DNA of 64,000 nt, taken from contig JANINQ010000021.1 of assembly GCA_024508675.1 (NCBI GenBank), positions 124,001 through 188,000 of the forward strand. The letters are read 5' to 3'. Positions 25,911-35,497 of the stretch are shown here, one piece after another. Both the position numbers and the translations under genes were made by a program. The stretch comes from Afipia sp. (GTDB lineage: Bacteria; Pseudomonadota; Alphaproteobacteria; Rhizobiales; Xanthobacteraceae). Below the pieces are notes generated by a model. The model made no database searches. It was not told the DNA's origin and worked only from the letters and a program-made list of their open reading frames with translations. Every line of letters starts with the position of its first letter. The first letter of the stretch is position 1.

Positions 25911-26621
25911 CTATACCGCGATCGCCTTAAACAGCCGATCCCGATCGGCCTCTGAATCGCTACTTCCCGCTTCGACGATCCTGCCCCGTTCGATCACGCA
26001 AAATCGTTGAGTCAGGGAAAGGGCCTTATGTACGTTCTGCTCCACGAGCAAAACGGATGCTCCTTCGCTCTGCAGGTCGCGGATCATGGCAAAGACTAGT
26101 TCAACGATCATGGGAGCCAATCCCTCGGAGGGCTCATCGATCAATACCAGCTTGGGCTGTCCAAGCATCACGCGTGCCATCGCAAGCATCTGCTGCTCAC
26201 CGCCGGAAAGCGTCGTGGCTGATTGCTTTCTTCGCTCGGACAGGCGAGGCAAACGTGTGTATATCCGCTCCAAGGCCACACGCTCTTCCGCCGCGGATCG
26301 TCCCGCAACTTGCGACAAGGCGATTTCCAGATTCTCCGAAACCGTCAAGCCCGGAAATATCCGACGATCCTCCGGAACAATTCCGACGCCGAAACGACAG
26401 ATCTTGTCGGAAGACATCCCGTTTATCTGCCTGCCGGCTATCGCGATGGATCCGCGCGTTGGCGTCACCCATCCAGCGATCGCCTTCAGAAGCGTCGTCT
26501 TGCCAACCCCGTTTCTTCCAAAGATACCGACTATCTCGCCTTGACCAACTTCAAGGCTGATACCCTGAATGATGTGACTTGTCCCATAATGGGTGTGAAG
26601 ATCATCAATCCTGAGCATCAT
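25911..26621 (-). CDS. livF: HAAT ABC transporter ATP-binding protein LivF (second Liv system)
   Basis: A 236-residue ATPase, normal LivF size, with Walker A GRNGVGKT, signature LSGGEQQMLAMARVM, Walker B LVLIDEP and LLVEQNVHKAL. It overlaps livG by four bases. It is the fifth transporter gene of the operon that starts with the binding protein at 30529. Confidence 0.93.
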   Translation of the reverse strand: MMLRIDDLHTHYGTSHIIQGISLEVGQGEIVGIFGRNGVGKTTLLKAIAGWVTPTRGSIAIAGRQINGMSSDKICRFGVGIVPEDRRIFPGLTVSENLEIALSQVAGRSAAEERVALERIYTRLPRLSERRKQSATTLSGGEQQMLAMARVMLGQPKLVLIDEPSEGLAPMIVELVFAMIRDLQSEGASVLLVEQNVHKALSLTQRFCVIERGRIVEAGSSDSEADRDRLFKAIAV

Positions 26622-27364
26622 GCTGATCCAAAATAGGCAGCCTGCACGGCGGGATCCTGACGCACAGACGCAGGCGATCCCTCAGCCAGTTTTCGCCCCT
26701 GATGCATCACCACAATGCTGTCAGAAATATCCATGACAAGGCTGACATCATGCTCAATGAGAAGAATTGTCACTGAACTCGCGAGCCCCCGGATGAGTTC
26801 TTTCGTATCCTCCGTATCGCCGTGGCTCATACCCTGAGTTGGCTCGTCGAGCATCAGAACCTTCGGCTCGGACGCCAGGCAAACCGCAATCTCAAGCCGA
26901 CGCTGCTCGCCATGTGACAGCGAACCGACGAAATCGTCAGCCTTTGCCTTCAAGGTGAACCGGCCCAACAATTCATCGACCTTCGAGGCGGCGCGGATAC
27001 TCCGCTTCATCGGTAACCACGAATGGCGCGCCGGCTCCAGGTACTGGGCAGCGAGCCTTAGATTTTCTCTTACAGTCAGGTCAAAAAACAGATTCGTAAT
27101 CTGAAATGATCGCGACAGTCCGTGCGCCTTGATCTGCGCAGCCGACTTTCCTGTTATGACAACGTCATCGATCAGGACGCGCCCGCTTCGCGGACGCAAG
27201 GCTCCGCTAATCAAGTTGAAGAGCGTCGATTTCCCCGCACCATTGGGACCGATCACTGTTTTCACTTCATTCCGCCCGACATCGAACGACACGTCGGCAA
27301 CGGCCTTCAATCCTCCGAAGGAAATGCCGAGCCCTTCAACTTTCATAATCGGGGGCTTACTCAT
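26618..27364 (-). CDS. livG: HAAT ABC transporter ATP-binding protein LivG (second Liv system)
   Basis: A 248-residue ATPase with GISFGGLKAVADVSFDV at the start, Walker A GPNGAGKS, the signature LSHGEQRRLEIAVCLA, Walker B VLMLDEPTQGMS and the EHDVSLVMDISDSIVVMHQG tail of LivG. Its start overlaps the livM stop by four bases. Confidence 0.93.
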   Translation of the reverse strand: MSKPPIMKVEGLGISFGGLKAVADVSFDVGRNEVKTVIGPNGAGKSTLFNLISGALRPRSGRVLIDDVVITGKSAAQIKAHGLSRSFQITNLFFDLTVRENLRLAAQYLEPARHSWLPMKRSIRAASKVDELLGRFTLKAKADDFVGSLSHGEQRRLEIAVCLASEPKVLMLDEPTQGMSHGDTEDTKELIRGLASSVTILLIEHDVSLVMDISDSIVVMHQGRKLAEGSPASVRQDPAVQAAYFGSA

Positions 27365-28392
27365 TTTGCCTCTCCAGGAAGTGAAACGGTTGAAGAAGCC
27401 TGAGTGGTTTGCTCTTCGTCACGCGAGCGTTTTAGAAAGAACGGGATGATCATGCCCATGAAACCACGCGGGAAAAACAGAATCGAACACATGAACAGCG
27501 CACCGATGACGATGAGATGATGTTCGGTCCAGCTTCCGACGATGCTCTTGATCACCACCAGTAAGATGCTGCCATACAGCGCCCCCACAAGGGTGCCAGC
27601 GCCCCCAAACAGAACGGCAACCACGGCGTTGCTCGACATGGAAAAAGACATCAGCTCCGGCGACACGAAACCACGCAACATCGGATAGAACGCGCCAGAC
27701 AGGCCTGCCACAACTCCCGCCAGGACATATGCGGCCATCCTCGCGCGCCAGACCGAATATCCAAGAAAAGGTACGCGCTTTTCATTTGAACGCAGCGCTA
27801 TCAAAACGCGCCCAAATGGCGTCTCCAGCAGATAAGCAAGCGCTCCGTACAAAACCACGATGAACGCAAGAACGACCAGAAAGAATGCCATCGGGTCAGC
27901 CGCTGAAACCGACCAATTGCCGATACCGATCTCGATGACGGGTATTCCGATGATTCCATCGGACGCGCCCAGCTCTCGCGTATTGTAAATCACCTTGCCG
28001 ACGACCTGAGACAGACCGAGCGTGATCAGGGTGAAGTAAACCGCGCGAACGCGGTTGGCTATCAAGCCGCCAATAAAAGCCGATATCAGCGACGCTCCCC
28101 CTGCTACCGACAGGGCCAGCCAGAAAGACGGCGTCTGAAGCAACACCAGAGCTGAAACATAAGCCCCAACACCGAAGTAAAGGGCCTGCCCTAGCGATAG
28201 CGCGCCGGTGTAGCCGAGAAGCAGATCCACCGACAGCGCAAGTCCAGAAAAGATCAGAGCTTCAGTTCCAAGCCTGAGATAGAAAGAGTTGCCGGATGCT
28301 GCTCCGATCGCGGCAACGATCAATGCACAGACACAGAACAACAACAGAAAACAATGACTGATGCGTATAGATCGGGACTGCTGGTCATGCAT
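27361..28392 (-). CDS. livM: HAAT ABC transporter permease LivM (second Liv system)
   Basis: A 343-residue permease with about ten hydrophobic segments. The LivM hallmark is DLLLGYTGALSLGQALYFGVGAY (near 56-78). The C-terminal 22 residues are polar and serine/threonine-rich. Its start overlaps the end of livH by eight bases. Confidence 0.93.
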   Translation of the reverse strand: MHDQQSRSIRISHCFLLLFCVCALIVAAIGAASGNSFYLRLGTEALIFSGLALSVDLLLGYTGALSLGQALYFGVGAYVSALVLLQTPSFWLALSVAGGASLISAFIGGLIANRVRAVYFTLITLGLSQVVGKVIYNTRELGASDGIIGIPVIEIGIGNWSVSAADPMAFFLVVLAFIVVLYGALAYLLETPFGRVLIALRSNEKRVPFLGYSVWRARMAAYVLAGVVAGLSGAFYPMLRGFVSPELMSFSMSSNAVVAVLFGGAGTLVGALYGSILLVVIKSIVGSWTEHHLIVIGALFMCSILFFPRGFMGMIIPFFLKRSRDEEQTTQASSTVSLPGEAK

Positions 28393-29275
28393 GACCCAAT
28401 CTCCCGAAAAGACCTTGCGGACGGAACATCAAGAAAGCAACCATGGTGCTGAACACGATGGGATCGGTCCACACCGGCGATATGACGAGGCTGGCAAGAG
28501 CTTGAACTTGCGTCAGGACGAGACCCGCGATTACCGCGCCGATAATCGATCCCATGCCGCCGACGATCACGACCGAAAAAGCCAGCAAGATGAAGTCGCG
28601 TCCCATTGTCGGGAAGACGGAGTACAGTGGCGCCAGCAGAACTCCGGCGAGGCCGGCGAGAGAAACGCCGACCGCGAACGTGCCGGCATAGACCCAGTCC
28701 ACCGGGATACCCAGCGACGAGGTCATCGACCTGTCGTAGGCAGCTGCACGAACCATTGCACCCAAGCGGGTTCGGTAGGTGACAAAAGCAACGACGCAAA
28801 TAACCGCGGTCCCGACCAGGATAAGCAGGATTCGGTAATTTGGAATCAGAACGCCGAATAGCTCCGATGCACCTGATATGGGGGCCTCAAGCCTGTGCGT
28901 ATTGGGGCCGAAGACCAGGCGCAAAACATCTTCAAGAATAAGCGACAGACCAAGCGTGACCAGCAGGGTCGCAACATGCCTGTCCCTGCTGTTGAAAACC
29001 CGCTTGATCAAAACCCGCTCAGCCAGAACGCCCAAAGGCGCCATAAGCAGCGGCACCAGTGCGAGCACCACCCAGAAATTCAAGCCGAAGGCACTGAGTG
29101 AAACAGCGCCGAATGCTCCAATGGCGTAGAATTCGCCGTGGCTCATGTTGATGACGTCTAGAAGGCCAAAGATGATGGTCAAACCCAACGCAACAAGGAT
29201 AACGGCAATGCCCAACGCAAGACCGTTGATCACTTGAGGCATCAGAACAAACTGGATGTAATCGCTCAGTTCCAT
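28385..29275 (-). CDS. livH: HAAT ABC transporter permease LivH (second Liv system)
   Basis: A 296-residue permease with the LivH signature LTIIFGLLDVINMSHGEFYAIGAF near residues 32-55, and VIVGGMGSIIGAVIAGL in the C-terminal half. It lies 54 bases after the binding-protein gene. Confidence 0.93.
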   Translation of the reverse strand: MELSDYIQFVLMPQVINGLALGIAVILVALGLTIIFGLLDVINMSHGEFYAIGAFGAVSLSAFGLNFWVVLALVPLLMAPLGVLAERVLIKRVFNSRDRHVATLLVTLGLSLILEDVLRLVFGPNTHRLEAPISGASELFGVLIPNYRILLILVGTAVICVVAFVTYRTRLGAMVRAAAYDRSMTSSLGIPVDWVYAGTFAVGVSLAGLAGVLLAPLYSVFPTMGRDFILLAFSVVIVGGMGSIIGAVIAGLVLTQVQALASLVISPVWTDPIVFSTMVAFLMFRPQGLFGRLGHA

Positions 29276-29329
29276 GAATTTCCCCCGCTTCAGGACACGG
29301 CGCGCAGAGCGCGCGCCGCGTCCGACGCA

Positions 29330-30529
29330 TTAGAAGCGCTTGCAGGCGTCCGGGCCGATTGCATCATCGGCCTTGACTGAGCTGACAATATCAAACTGAC
29401 CGCTCTTGATTTTCACGATGTACATCGGAAGCAGCGTCTGATTGTCCCCGGCGCGAATGGTTCGTTGACCAGACGGTGTCGACCACGACAATCCGCGAAG
29501 TGCATCGCGAACTTTGTCTGTTTCGACACTTCCTGCCTTCTCCACGGCGGCCTTGTACGCGTAAACAAGGCTGTAGGAATCCGCCGCGAAGAGATCCGGA
29601 TCTGCCTTGAACTTGGCGCGGTAGACGTCAACGAACTTCTTGTTCTCCGGCGTATCAATCTTGGGGGAATATGCCGTTCCGGTGATGTATCCTTCCGCCG
29701 CCTTCCCGACGGCGGCGATATTCTGGGACGTGATCGTTCCGGAAGAGCCGACAATACTCGCCGACCGGAGGATGCCAAATTCATCGAGCTGCGTCAGAAG
29801 TCTGACAGTGTCATTGCCGGCGACTGACGTATAGATCGTATCCGGACGGCCCGCTCTTACTTGGCCGAGATACTGCGAGTAGTCCTTGGAGTCCAAAGGC
29901 GCAAAGACTTCTCCGACAACGGCAACCTTGTTTCGATCCGCGCCGGCCTTGAAGGCAGCAACACTCGATCGGCCCATCTCATAGTCCGGTCCGATCGCAA
30001 AAACCTTGGCACCCGGCTTTTCTTTGCCGAGCCAGCTTGTCAATGCAAACGATTGCTGTTCGGCGCGCGCGTTAAAGCGGAACATGTTCGGGGAACATTT
30101 GTCACCCGTGATGGAATCCGCGAAGGAAACCGTTGTCGAAGCCAGCTTTCCGTTGCGCTCGGCAAGCTGACCGACAGCAAGTGTCGATCCCGAGTTGACC
30201 ATCCCCGTTAGAAAATCGACCTTCTCTACCTGAAACAGACGTTCCGCCTTCTGAACAGCAACAGACGGATTCGCTTCTTCGTCTTCAAAGATGAGGCTGA
30301 TCGGTCTTCTATTAATTCCTCCAGCCGCATTGATTTCCTCAACAGCAAGCTCCAATCCCCAGCGAACAGGCTGGCCGACAGCAGCGTAGGTGCCGGACAG
30401 CGGCGTCACCACACCGATCTTGATGGGCGTTACCGCACCGACCTTTGCTGGCTCCTGAGCAAAGCTCTGCCCGACAGGCACAGCAGCCGTTAACGCAGCA
30501 ACTGCGATTGCATACTTGATGTTTTCCAT
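29330..30529 (-). CDS. ABC transporter periplasmic substrate-binding protein (second Liv system)
   Basis: A 399-residue type I binding protein. Signal peptide to SFA-Q near residue 24, then IKIGVVTPLSGTYAAVGQPVRWG and the AGGINRRPISLI segment of the HAAT family. Two cysteines (in DKCSPN and the C-terminal DACKRF) may form a disulfide. It is the first gene of the transporter operon and is divergent from a MarR gene, the layout known for aromatic-acid receptors such as CouP with CouR in Rhodopseudomonas. Confidence 0.92.
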   Translation of the reverse strand: MENIKYAIAVAALTAAVPVGQSFAQEPAKVGAVTPIKIGVVTPLSGTYAAVGQPVRWGLELAVEEINAAGGINRRPISLIFEDEEANPSVAVQKAERLFQVEKVDFLTGMVNSGSTLAVGQLAERNGKLASTTVSFADSITGDKCSPNMFRFNARAEQQSFALTSWLGKEKPGAKVFAIGPDYEMGRSSVAAFKAGADRNKVAVVGEVFAPLDSKDYSQYLGQVRAGRPDTIYTSVAGNDTVRLLTQLDEFGILRSASIVGSSGTITSQNIAAVGKAAEGYITGTAYSPKIDTPENKKFVDVYRAKFKADPDLFAADSYSLVYAYKAAVEKAGSVETDKVRDALRGLSWSTPSGQRTIRAGDNQTLLPMYIVKIKSGQFDIVSSVKADDAIGPDACKRF

Positions 30530-30643
30530 GTTTCTCTCCCTGATTTTCGTTTTAATGCGACTTGCGTTGAGTTAGACCGAGCCAAACCTCCTGCGCTCCA
30601 CGCAAGGTTTCGATGTTTTGTTGATCGATTTTGGAGCATTGAT

Positions 30644-31165
30644 GTGAAGAAGAATATTCGCCGAGGCGCTGCCAGCTTGGACGGTCGTCAAATCCTCGAC
30701 CTCGAACGGCACATCCCCTACTTCTTCACTTACATTTCGAACAGACTCTCGCGCGGAGCATCCGATACCTACAGGACACACTTCGGAGTTGGCATCACCG
30801 AGTGGCGCGTTATGGGCGTTCTCGCTGGCCTTCCGAACATCAGCGCGAACCAGATCATCAACGCCATCGGTCTCGACAAAGGTGCTGTGAGCCGCAGCCT
30901 TGATGTTCTCGACAAACAAGGGTTGACGACGAGCACGCCGGATCCGAACGACAACCGCTCGCGGCTCATTAAACTGTCCCGCGCAGGTCAAGCGCTCCAT
31001 GACAAGGTGATTGAAGCCGCACTCGAGCGCGAGGAGCGGCTTCTTTCCACTCTTACCCCCGACGAGGTCGAAACATTGATCGTTTGCCTGCGCAAAATGC
31101 GGGCGATCGTGCCCCACGTAAACGCGTTCACTCCCGCGCGCGGCAAAAAGCTCGCCGCCAAATGA
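30644..31165 (+). CDS. MarR-family transcriptional regulator
   Basis: A 173-residue winged-helix regulator; the core is ISANQIINAIGLDKGAVSRSLDVLDKQGLTTSTPDPNDNRSRLIKLS (near 66-112), with the conserved D-x-R wing. It is divergent from the livK-type gene across a 114-base gap and converges with the ferredoxin reductase gene. MarR proteins with this layout usually repress transport and degradation genes until an aromatic acid or its CoA ester binds. The gap contains CTTGCGT and ACGCAAG arms about 38 bases apart, a weak operator candidate. Confidence 0.9.
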   Translation: MKKNIRRGAASLDGRQILDLERHIPYFFTYISNRLSRGASDTYRTHFGVGITEWRVMGVLAGLPNISANQIINAIGLDKGAVSRSLDVLDKQGLTTSTPDPNDNRSRLIKLSRAGQALHDKVIEAALEREERLLSTLTPDEVETLIVCLRKMRAIVPHVNAFTPARGKKLAAK

Positions 31166-31212
31166 GCCAACGAAACTCCGATCATAACAGCTAGTTTCCA
31201 TGCCAAACGCGA

Positions 31213-32466
31213 TCATTGAACGGCCTCAGGCTCGCGTGAACGAACATCGGCCTCTATCGCCTTCATATCGAATTTGGCGCCAACGACACTTTCAATCGGA
31301 ATTGCCGAGCTGAGTTTCAGCAAACGACGTCCGGCCATATGGTCGGCTGGACGATTGATTGACTCGATCCCAGAAAGCTTTCCGTCGCGAAAGCAAAAGA
31401 CTGAGAAGCTGTGCTCGTTCGGATCTCCCGAAACAAGCATTTCATCGCAGCCGGAAACCCGCCCGACAATCTGGAGTTTGGTCTCGCCCTGATCACTCCA
31501 AAACCAAGGTGTGGCTGAGTACGGTTGTCCACGACCGAGTAACTTGGCAGCGACCGCGCGCGCTTGATCTGTCGCGTTTTGGACTGATTCAAGTCTTATC
31601 CGTTCGCCGTGGGCGGCGGGAAACGACGCGCAATCCCCAATCGCAGAAATACTCTGATCGCTTGTCGTGAGATACTCGTCGGTGACAATCCCGTTGCTGA
31701 CCTGAAGCAGAGCATCCGTCGCAAGATCGACGTTCGGCGTTGCGCCAACACCAATCAAAACAACGTCAGCCCTTATCTGCTCACCGGAATTAAGCCGCAC
31801 GGATTGAACGACACCATCATGTCCCTCGATCGCCTCGACGGTGCGGCTTAGTATAATCTCCGCCCCCGCCTTTGTGTGAAGGTCCATGAAGTATTCGGAC
31901 ATCTGCGGACTGACAGCACGAGACATCGGACGTTGGTCGATATCGACAATCGTCGTAGCGATACCGCGCTTGCGGGCAACTGCAGCGACCTCCAGGCCGA
32001 TGAAACCTGCCCCGATAACGACCAGGCGCTCGGCATCGCGCAGCGCTGCCCTCAATGCATCGGCCTCATCCACCGTGCGCAGGTAGAATACGCCCCGCAA
32101 GCGTTCACCAGGAATAAGAAGACGGCGATTGCTTGCGCCCGTTGCCAGAACAACGTGATCAGCGCCAAGCTCCCGACCGTTAGACGTGAAAACGGAATGC
32201 CGCGCGCGATCGAGACGGGTGGCATGTTCGCCCAGGATGACCCTTATGGATCGATCATTGAAATACTTCGACGGACGAATGGTCGGAGCAGGAAAAGTGT
32301 CGGACTGAAGCCCTGCCTTGGATAACGGCGGACGTTGATAAGGATAGTGGACTTCTCCCCCTAGGATAGTGACGTCGCCAGCGAAGCCACCATCGCGAAG
32401 TGATCCAGCAGCCTGAAGACCGGCCTGCCCCGCGCCCACAATCAGTACCGATGACGGGCTTCTCAT
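31213..32466 (-). CDS. FAD-dependent ferredoxin reductase (class I P450 partner)
   Basis: A 417-residue flavoprotein of the putidaredoxin-reductase/BphA4 group. It has the FAD motif VGAGQAGLQAAGSLR, YPYQRPPLSKA, the NAD motif VVIGAGFIGLEVAAVA and the second FAD motif ISAIGDCASFPA. It transfers electrons from NADH to the adjacent [2Fe-2S] ferredoxin. The start overlaps the ferredoxin stop by four bases. Confidence 0.92.
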   Translation of the reverse strand: MRSPSSVLIVGAGQAGLQAAGSLRDGGFAGDVTILGGEVHYPYQRPPLSKAGLQSDTFPAPTIRPSKYFNDRSIRVILGEHATRLDRARHSVFTSNGRELGADHVVLATGASNRRLLIPGERLRGVFYLRTVDEADALRAALRDAERLVVIGAGFIGLEVAAVARKRGIATTIVDIDQRPMSRAVSPQMSEYFMDLHTKAGAEIILSRTVEAIEGHDGVVQSVRLNSGEQIRADVVLIGVGATPNVDLATDALLQVSNGIVTDEYLTTSDQSISAIGDCASFPAAHGERIRLESVQNATDQARAVAAKLLGRGQPYSATPWFWSDQGETKLQIVGRVSGCDEMLVSGDPNEHSFSVFCFRDGKLSGIESINRPADHMAGRRLLKLSSAIPIESVVGAKFDMKAIEADVRSREPEAVQ

Positions 32467-32792
32467 AGCTGCCTCTCCGGCAGCCTGATCTCAAGACCAT
32501 CGAAGGAGTCCGTAACGCTCAGCTGACATCCCAACCGGCTCTCCGAAGTCCGCTCTGCCGCAGCGGAGTCAAGCATTGCTTCCTCGACCGCACTCACGGC
32601 GGGGAAGGATCTGCGGGCTTGCTCATCAACGGGAATGTATACGTGGCAGGTGGCACACATGGCCGAACCGCCGCACTCCCCTACGATCCCTTCCAGGCCT
32701 GCCGCGACAGACGCATGCATGATCGTCGTTCCTACCGAAACGTTAAGTTCGTCCCGCGCCCCGTCGGCGTGAATGAAAGTTATGATTGGCAT
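32463..32792 (-). CDS. [2Fe-2S] ferredoxin (putidaredoxin/palustrisredoxin type)
   Basis: A 109-residue vertebrate-type ferredoxin. Cluster cysteines are 40, 46, 49 and 89 in GECGGSAMCATCHV and LGCQLSV. It carries electrons from the reductase to the P450. Its gene starts six bases after the P450 stop. Confidence 0.93.
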   Translation of the reverse strand: MPIITFIHADGARDELNVSVGTTIMHASVAAGLEGIVGECGGSAMCATCHVYIPVDEQARRSFPAVSAVEEAMLDSAAAERTSESRLGCQLSVTDSFDGLEIRLPERQL

Positions 32793-32798
32793 CGCGTA

Positions 32799-33998
32799 TC
32801 AAGCGTGAAATCGCACATGCAGCGTTGCAAAGCTGCGCAATGTGTTGTGAAGCAGACGCTCCGGCTCGCCGCGCATCTCAATTCGGGATACACGCTTTGC
32901 AAGCGCGGTGAGCAACACCTCCACTTCAAGACGCGCGATCATCTGTCCGACGCATCCGTGGATACCCGCACCAAACCCGACATGACCGGCAGTGCTCCGG
33001 CCGATGTCAAACGTGTCGGGACGATCCCATTTGCGAGGGTCGCGATTTGCAGAAGCAACCGAGATCAAAATCTTGCTGTCCTGGGGAATGACCACTCCGG
33101 AGATTTCGGCGTCGCGCGTCGTGGTCCTAAAGAACGTCTGGAACGGCGATTCGAAGCGCATGATTTCTTCGAACGCGTGCTTGACCTTGCCAGGATTCGC
33201 TCTGACCATATCCCATTGCTCCGCATGCTGCGCAAAACAGAAAAGAGCGTTTCCGATCGCGAACGTGGTCGTATCGACGCCGGCGGACAGAAAGGACCGC
33301 ACGAGAAGCGCTGCATGCTCCTCGCTTATTTCGCCCGCATCCACATGCTTGTAGACTTGCGCTCCCAGACCATCAGGGGTGAGGTTTTCACGCCGGCAAG
33401 CGGCTGAAATCCACGCCGTCACTTCATCGGCGTTGGCCATCGCGCGATCAAACAGCGCATTTCGCGGCCCCATTCCGTTGAAGACCATGTTGCCCCACGG
33501 CACGAGATGATGTCTGCCCTCAACCGGAACGCCAACAGCATCCGCGAAAACCTTCATCGGAAACGCTTCGGAAAAATCCGCCATTCCCTCAAGATCGCCG
33601 GCGCCGACGACGCGGCTGACCAATGCTTCCGCCTCCTTCTCGAAAGTGGCGCGCAAGGCCCGTAGAGCGACAGGCGACAGAATTCGGCTAACAATTGCCC
33701 TGTTGGCGGTATGCTCGGGCGGATCCGTTTCGAGCAGTGCGCTTGGCTTGCGCCATCCACCCATTTTTTTTTCGTTGACGATGCCGACACCCGCACCGGA
33801 ACAAAACGTCCGCCAATCGCCGAGCACGGCCTGCACTTGTTCAAATCGAGCGACAGCCCACACGCCCCACTTCTCCAACCAGACAACTGGCCCCGCGTCC
33901 CTCAGTTGTGCGTGAAAAGGATAAGGATCGCGAAAATACTCTGCAGAAAACGGATCGATGGCCGAGGACGCAGGTTTTTCCAATATGTCTGTAATCAT
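32799..33998 (-). CDS. Cytochrome P450, CYP199A-like
   Basis: A 399-residue soluble P450. The I-helix oxygen motif AGVDTT is at 239-244, ExxR at 278-281, and the heme loop FGAGIHGCVG at 342-351 with Cys349. Long stretches (for example FESPFQTFFRTTTRD and ANRDPRKW) read like CYP199A2/A4 of Rhodopseudomonas palustris, which oxidise para-substituted benzoates such as 4-methoxybenzoate. Identity has not been computed. With its ferredoxin and reductase genes it forms a complete class I system, probably for O-demethylation or hydroxylation of an imported aromatic acid. Confidence 0.92.
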   Translation of the reverse strand: MITDILEKPASSAIDPFSAEYFRDPYPFHAQLRDAGPVVWLEKWGVWAVARFEQVQAVLGDWRTFCSGAGVGIVNEKKMGGWRKPSALLETDPPEHTANRAIVSRILSPVALRALRATFEKEAEALVSRVVGAGDLEGMADFSEAFPMKVFADAVGVPVEGRHHLVPWGNMVFNGMGPRNALFDRAMANADEVTAWISAACRRENLTPDGLGAQVYKHVDAGEISEEHAALLVRSFLSAGVDTTTFAIGNALFCFAQHAEQWDMVRANPGKVKHAFEEIMRFESPFQTFFRTTTRDAEISGVVIPQDSKILISVASANRDPRKWDRPDTFDIGRSTAGHVGFGAGIHGCVGQMIARLEVEVLLTALAKRVSRIEMRGEPERLLHNTLRSFATLHVRFHA

Positions 33999-34376
33999 CC
34001 CATCCTCCCGTCATCTACTCTGGATCACCCGCCGCGTACCGACGCGCAGGACGTATCGCACTTGTGGATTTGGTTGCCACCTCAACTTTCTACTGTCAAT
34101 ACCGTTTCCGTAAACGTGAATGACCTCCGTGGAAATTTGCATCGCACAACGCTCGGCAAAAATTGTTCATCGCAATTGAGCACATTGCGGCAGCAAATCT
34201 CCTGTCTTGCTGTCGATAGATGAACATCAAACCGGCAATACCGATTATTCGGCGAAAGCTCTCGCCACACTAAATGCGCGGCGAACCGCCACATCGCCTT
34301 GCAAGAGACTTGACTTGCCTTGTCCCTAATCGCACGATCGTGCAAATAATACAAATTGTTATAGGGGAGGACGGAA
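33999..34376. other. Divergent promoter region between P450 and binding-protein genes; no gene
   Basis: No family-like reading frame is present. The right part contains TTGACT near 34311 as a possible -35 element and the TetR operator at 34327-34350. The left part must carry the P450 promoter, but I see no clear operator there. Confidence 0.55.
34327..34350. promoter_or_regulatory. TetR operator A (GCACGATCGTGC palindrome)
   Basis: The core GCACGATCGTGC (34332-34343) is a perfect 12-base palindrome. On the minus strand the flanks read ATTATTT before and GATTA after the core, nearly the same as the copies at 37988 and 38838. It ends 27 bases upstream of the binding-protein start and so overlaps the promoter. 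Confidence 0.8.
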
Positions 34377-35474
34377 TTGTCACAGTGTATCAATCGGAGG
34401 AAATCGTCTCTGCTGAAACTCGCAGCGGTGGTTGCAGGCGGCCTCGTTGCCACGACAGCAATCGCTCAACCCCTTGAAGTCGTGAAGATCGGCTGGCCGG
34501 CCGGTTTCGCCTCCAACATGGCGCACCTGACATTCGGCAAGGAACTGGGTCTCTTCAAGGACGAGAAACTCGACTACGAGGTCGTGTCCATGCAGGGCAC
34601 CTACCCTGTGATCCAGCAGATCCTGTCCGGTGGGTTCGATACCGGATATGTCGGCGTAGAAACCGTGGTCAATGCGCTGCAGCCCGGTGCAACAAAGCTA
34701 CCGCTAAAATTCGTTTTCAATTACGCGCGGCAATCAATCTGGGAAATCGTCGTCCCTGATTCAAGTCCGATCAAGAAGCTCGCCGATCTGAAGGACAAGA
34801 CGATCGGCATCGCCGGTCCAACCTTTGGTAATGTTCCTGTTACCAAGGCAGCTCTGGGCGTCGTCGGCATCCAACCCAATCAGTTCACGCTGTTCACGGT
34901 CGGCACCGGCGGTCCGGCGTTCCGAGCGATGACGACAGGACAGGTCGATGCGCTGAATCTGTGGGACACCATGCACGCCACTCTTGAAGCCACCGGCTTT
35001 AAACTGCGCGAGATCGATCTTCCTGCCGAGTTCGAAGGAAACCCAAGTCACGGTTTTGCGGTGACGGACGATCTTATAAAAAACAAACCCGAATTCATTG
35101 CCCGTTTTGGCCGAGCCATTGCGAAGAGCATCGTCGCCTGCGACGCCAACCTGGAAGAATGCATCCGGTCATTCTGGCGAGCCTATCCGGCGCAGAAGCC
35201 GCAGGGGCCTGAGAATGAAGTGATGGCCAAAGAGATCAAGATACTGTCGGCGCGCATGAAGAAGCTGATGTACTTCGGACCGGGAGAAAAGCCGCTGCTG
35301 GGGAGCTTTACCGACGGCGAATGGCAGGGCGTCATCAAATCCCTCAAGCTCGGCGGCGTGATTTCAGTGACCGACCTGCCGATGGACAAGCTCTACACCA
35401 ACCGCTTTGTGGCCGACTTTAACAAGTTCGATCGCGCTGACGTCATCAAGCGGGCTAAAGCTGCCACCAGGTAG
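34377..35474 (+). CDS. ABC transporter substrate-binding protein (NMT1/SsuA-like)
   Basis: A 365-residue periplasmic protein. The start is probably the TTG at 34377, which follows an AGGGGAGGA site; no ATG fits. A twin-arginine-free signal (KLAAVVAGGLVATTAIA-Q) is followed by VVKIGWPAGFASNMAHLTFGKELGLFKDE, the NMT1-like opening, and IKKLADLKDKTIGIAGPTFG. It has no ATPase or permease beside it; these lie at 38992-40598 and share the same operator. A strong terminator follows. Confidence 0.88.
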   Translation: MSQCINRRKSSLLKLAAVVAGGLVATTAIAQPLEVVKIGWPAGFASNMAHLTFGKELGLFKDEKLDYEVVSMQGTYPVIQQILSGGFDTGYVGVETVVNALQPGATKLPLKFVFNYARQSIWEIVVPDSSPIKKLADLKDKTIGIAGPTFGNVPVTKAALGVVGIQPNQFTLFTVGTGGPAFRAMTTGQVDALNLWDTMHATLEATGFKLREIDLPAEFEGNPSHGFAVTDDLIKNKPEFIARFGRAIAKSIVACDANLEECIRSFWRAYPAQKPQGPENEVMAKEIKILSARMKKLMYFGPGEKPLLGSFTDGEWQGVIKSLKLGGVISVTDLPMDKLYTNRFVADFNKFDRADVIKRAKAATR

Positions 35475-35497
35475 CATATCGGAAATTATCAAACAAC

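Noticed and set aside
30530-30643. CTTGCGT/ACGCAAG arms between marR and the second Liv receptor gene as a MarR operator
   Set aside because: The arms are about 38 bases apart, too far for a normal MarR dimer site; kept only as a weak remark in the marR entry.
34082-34453. 123-codon minus-strand frame upstream of the NMT1-like gene
   Set aside because: It runs through the TetR operator and the start of the binding-protein gene and has no family resemblance or ribosome site.
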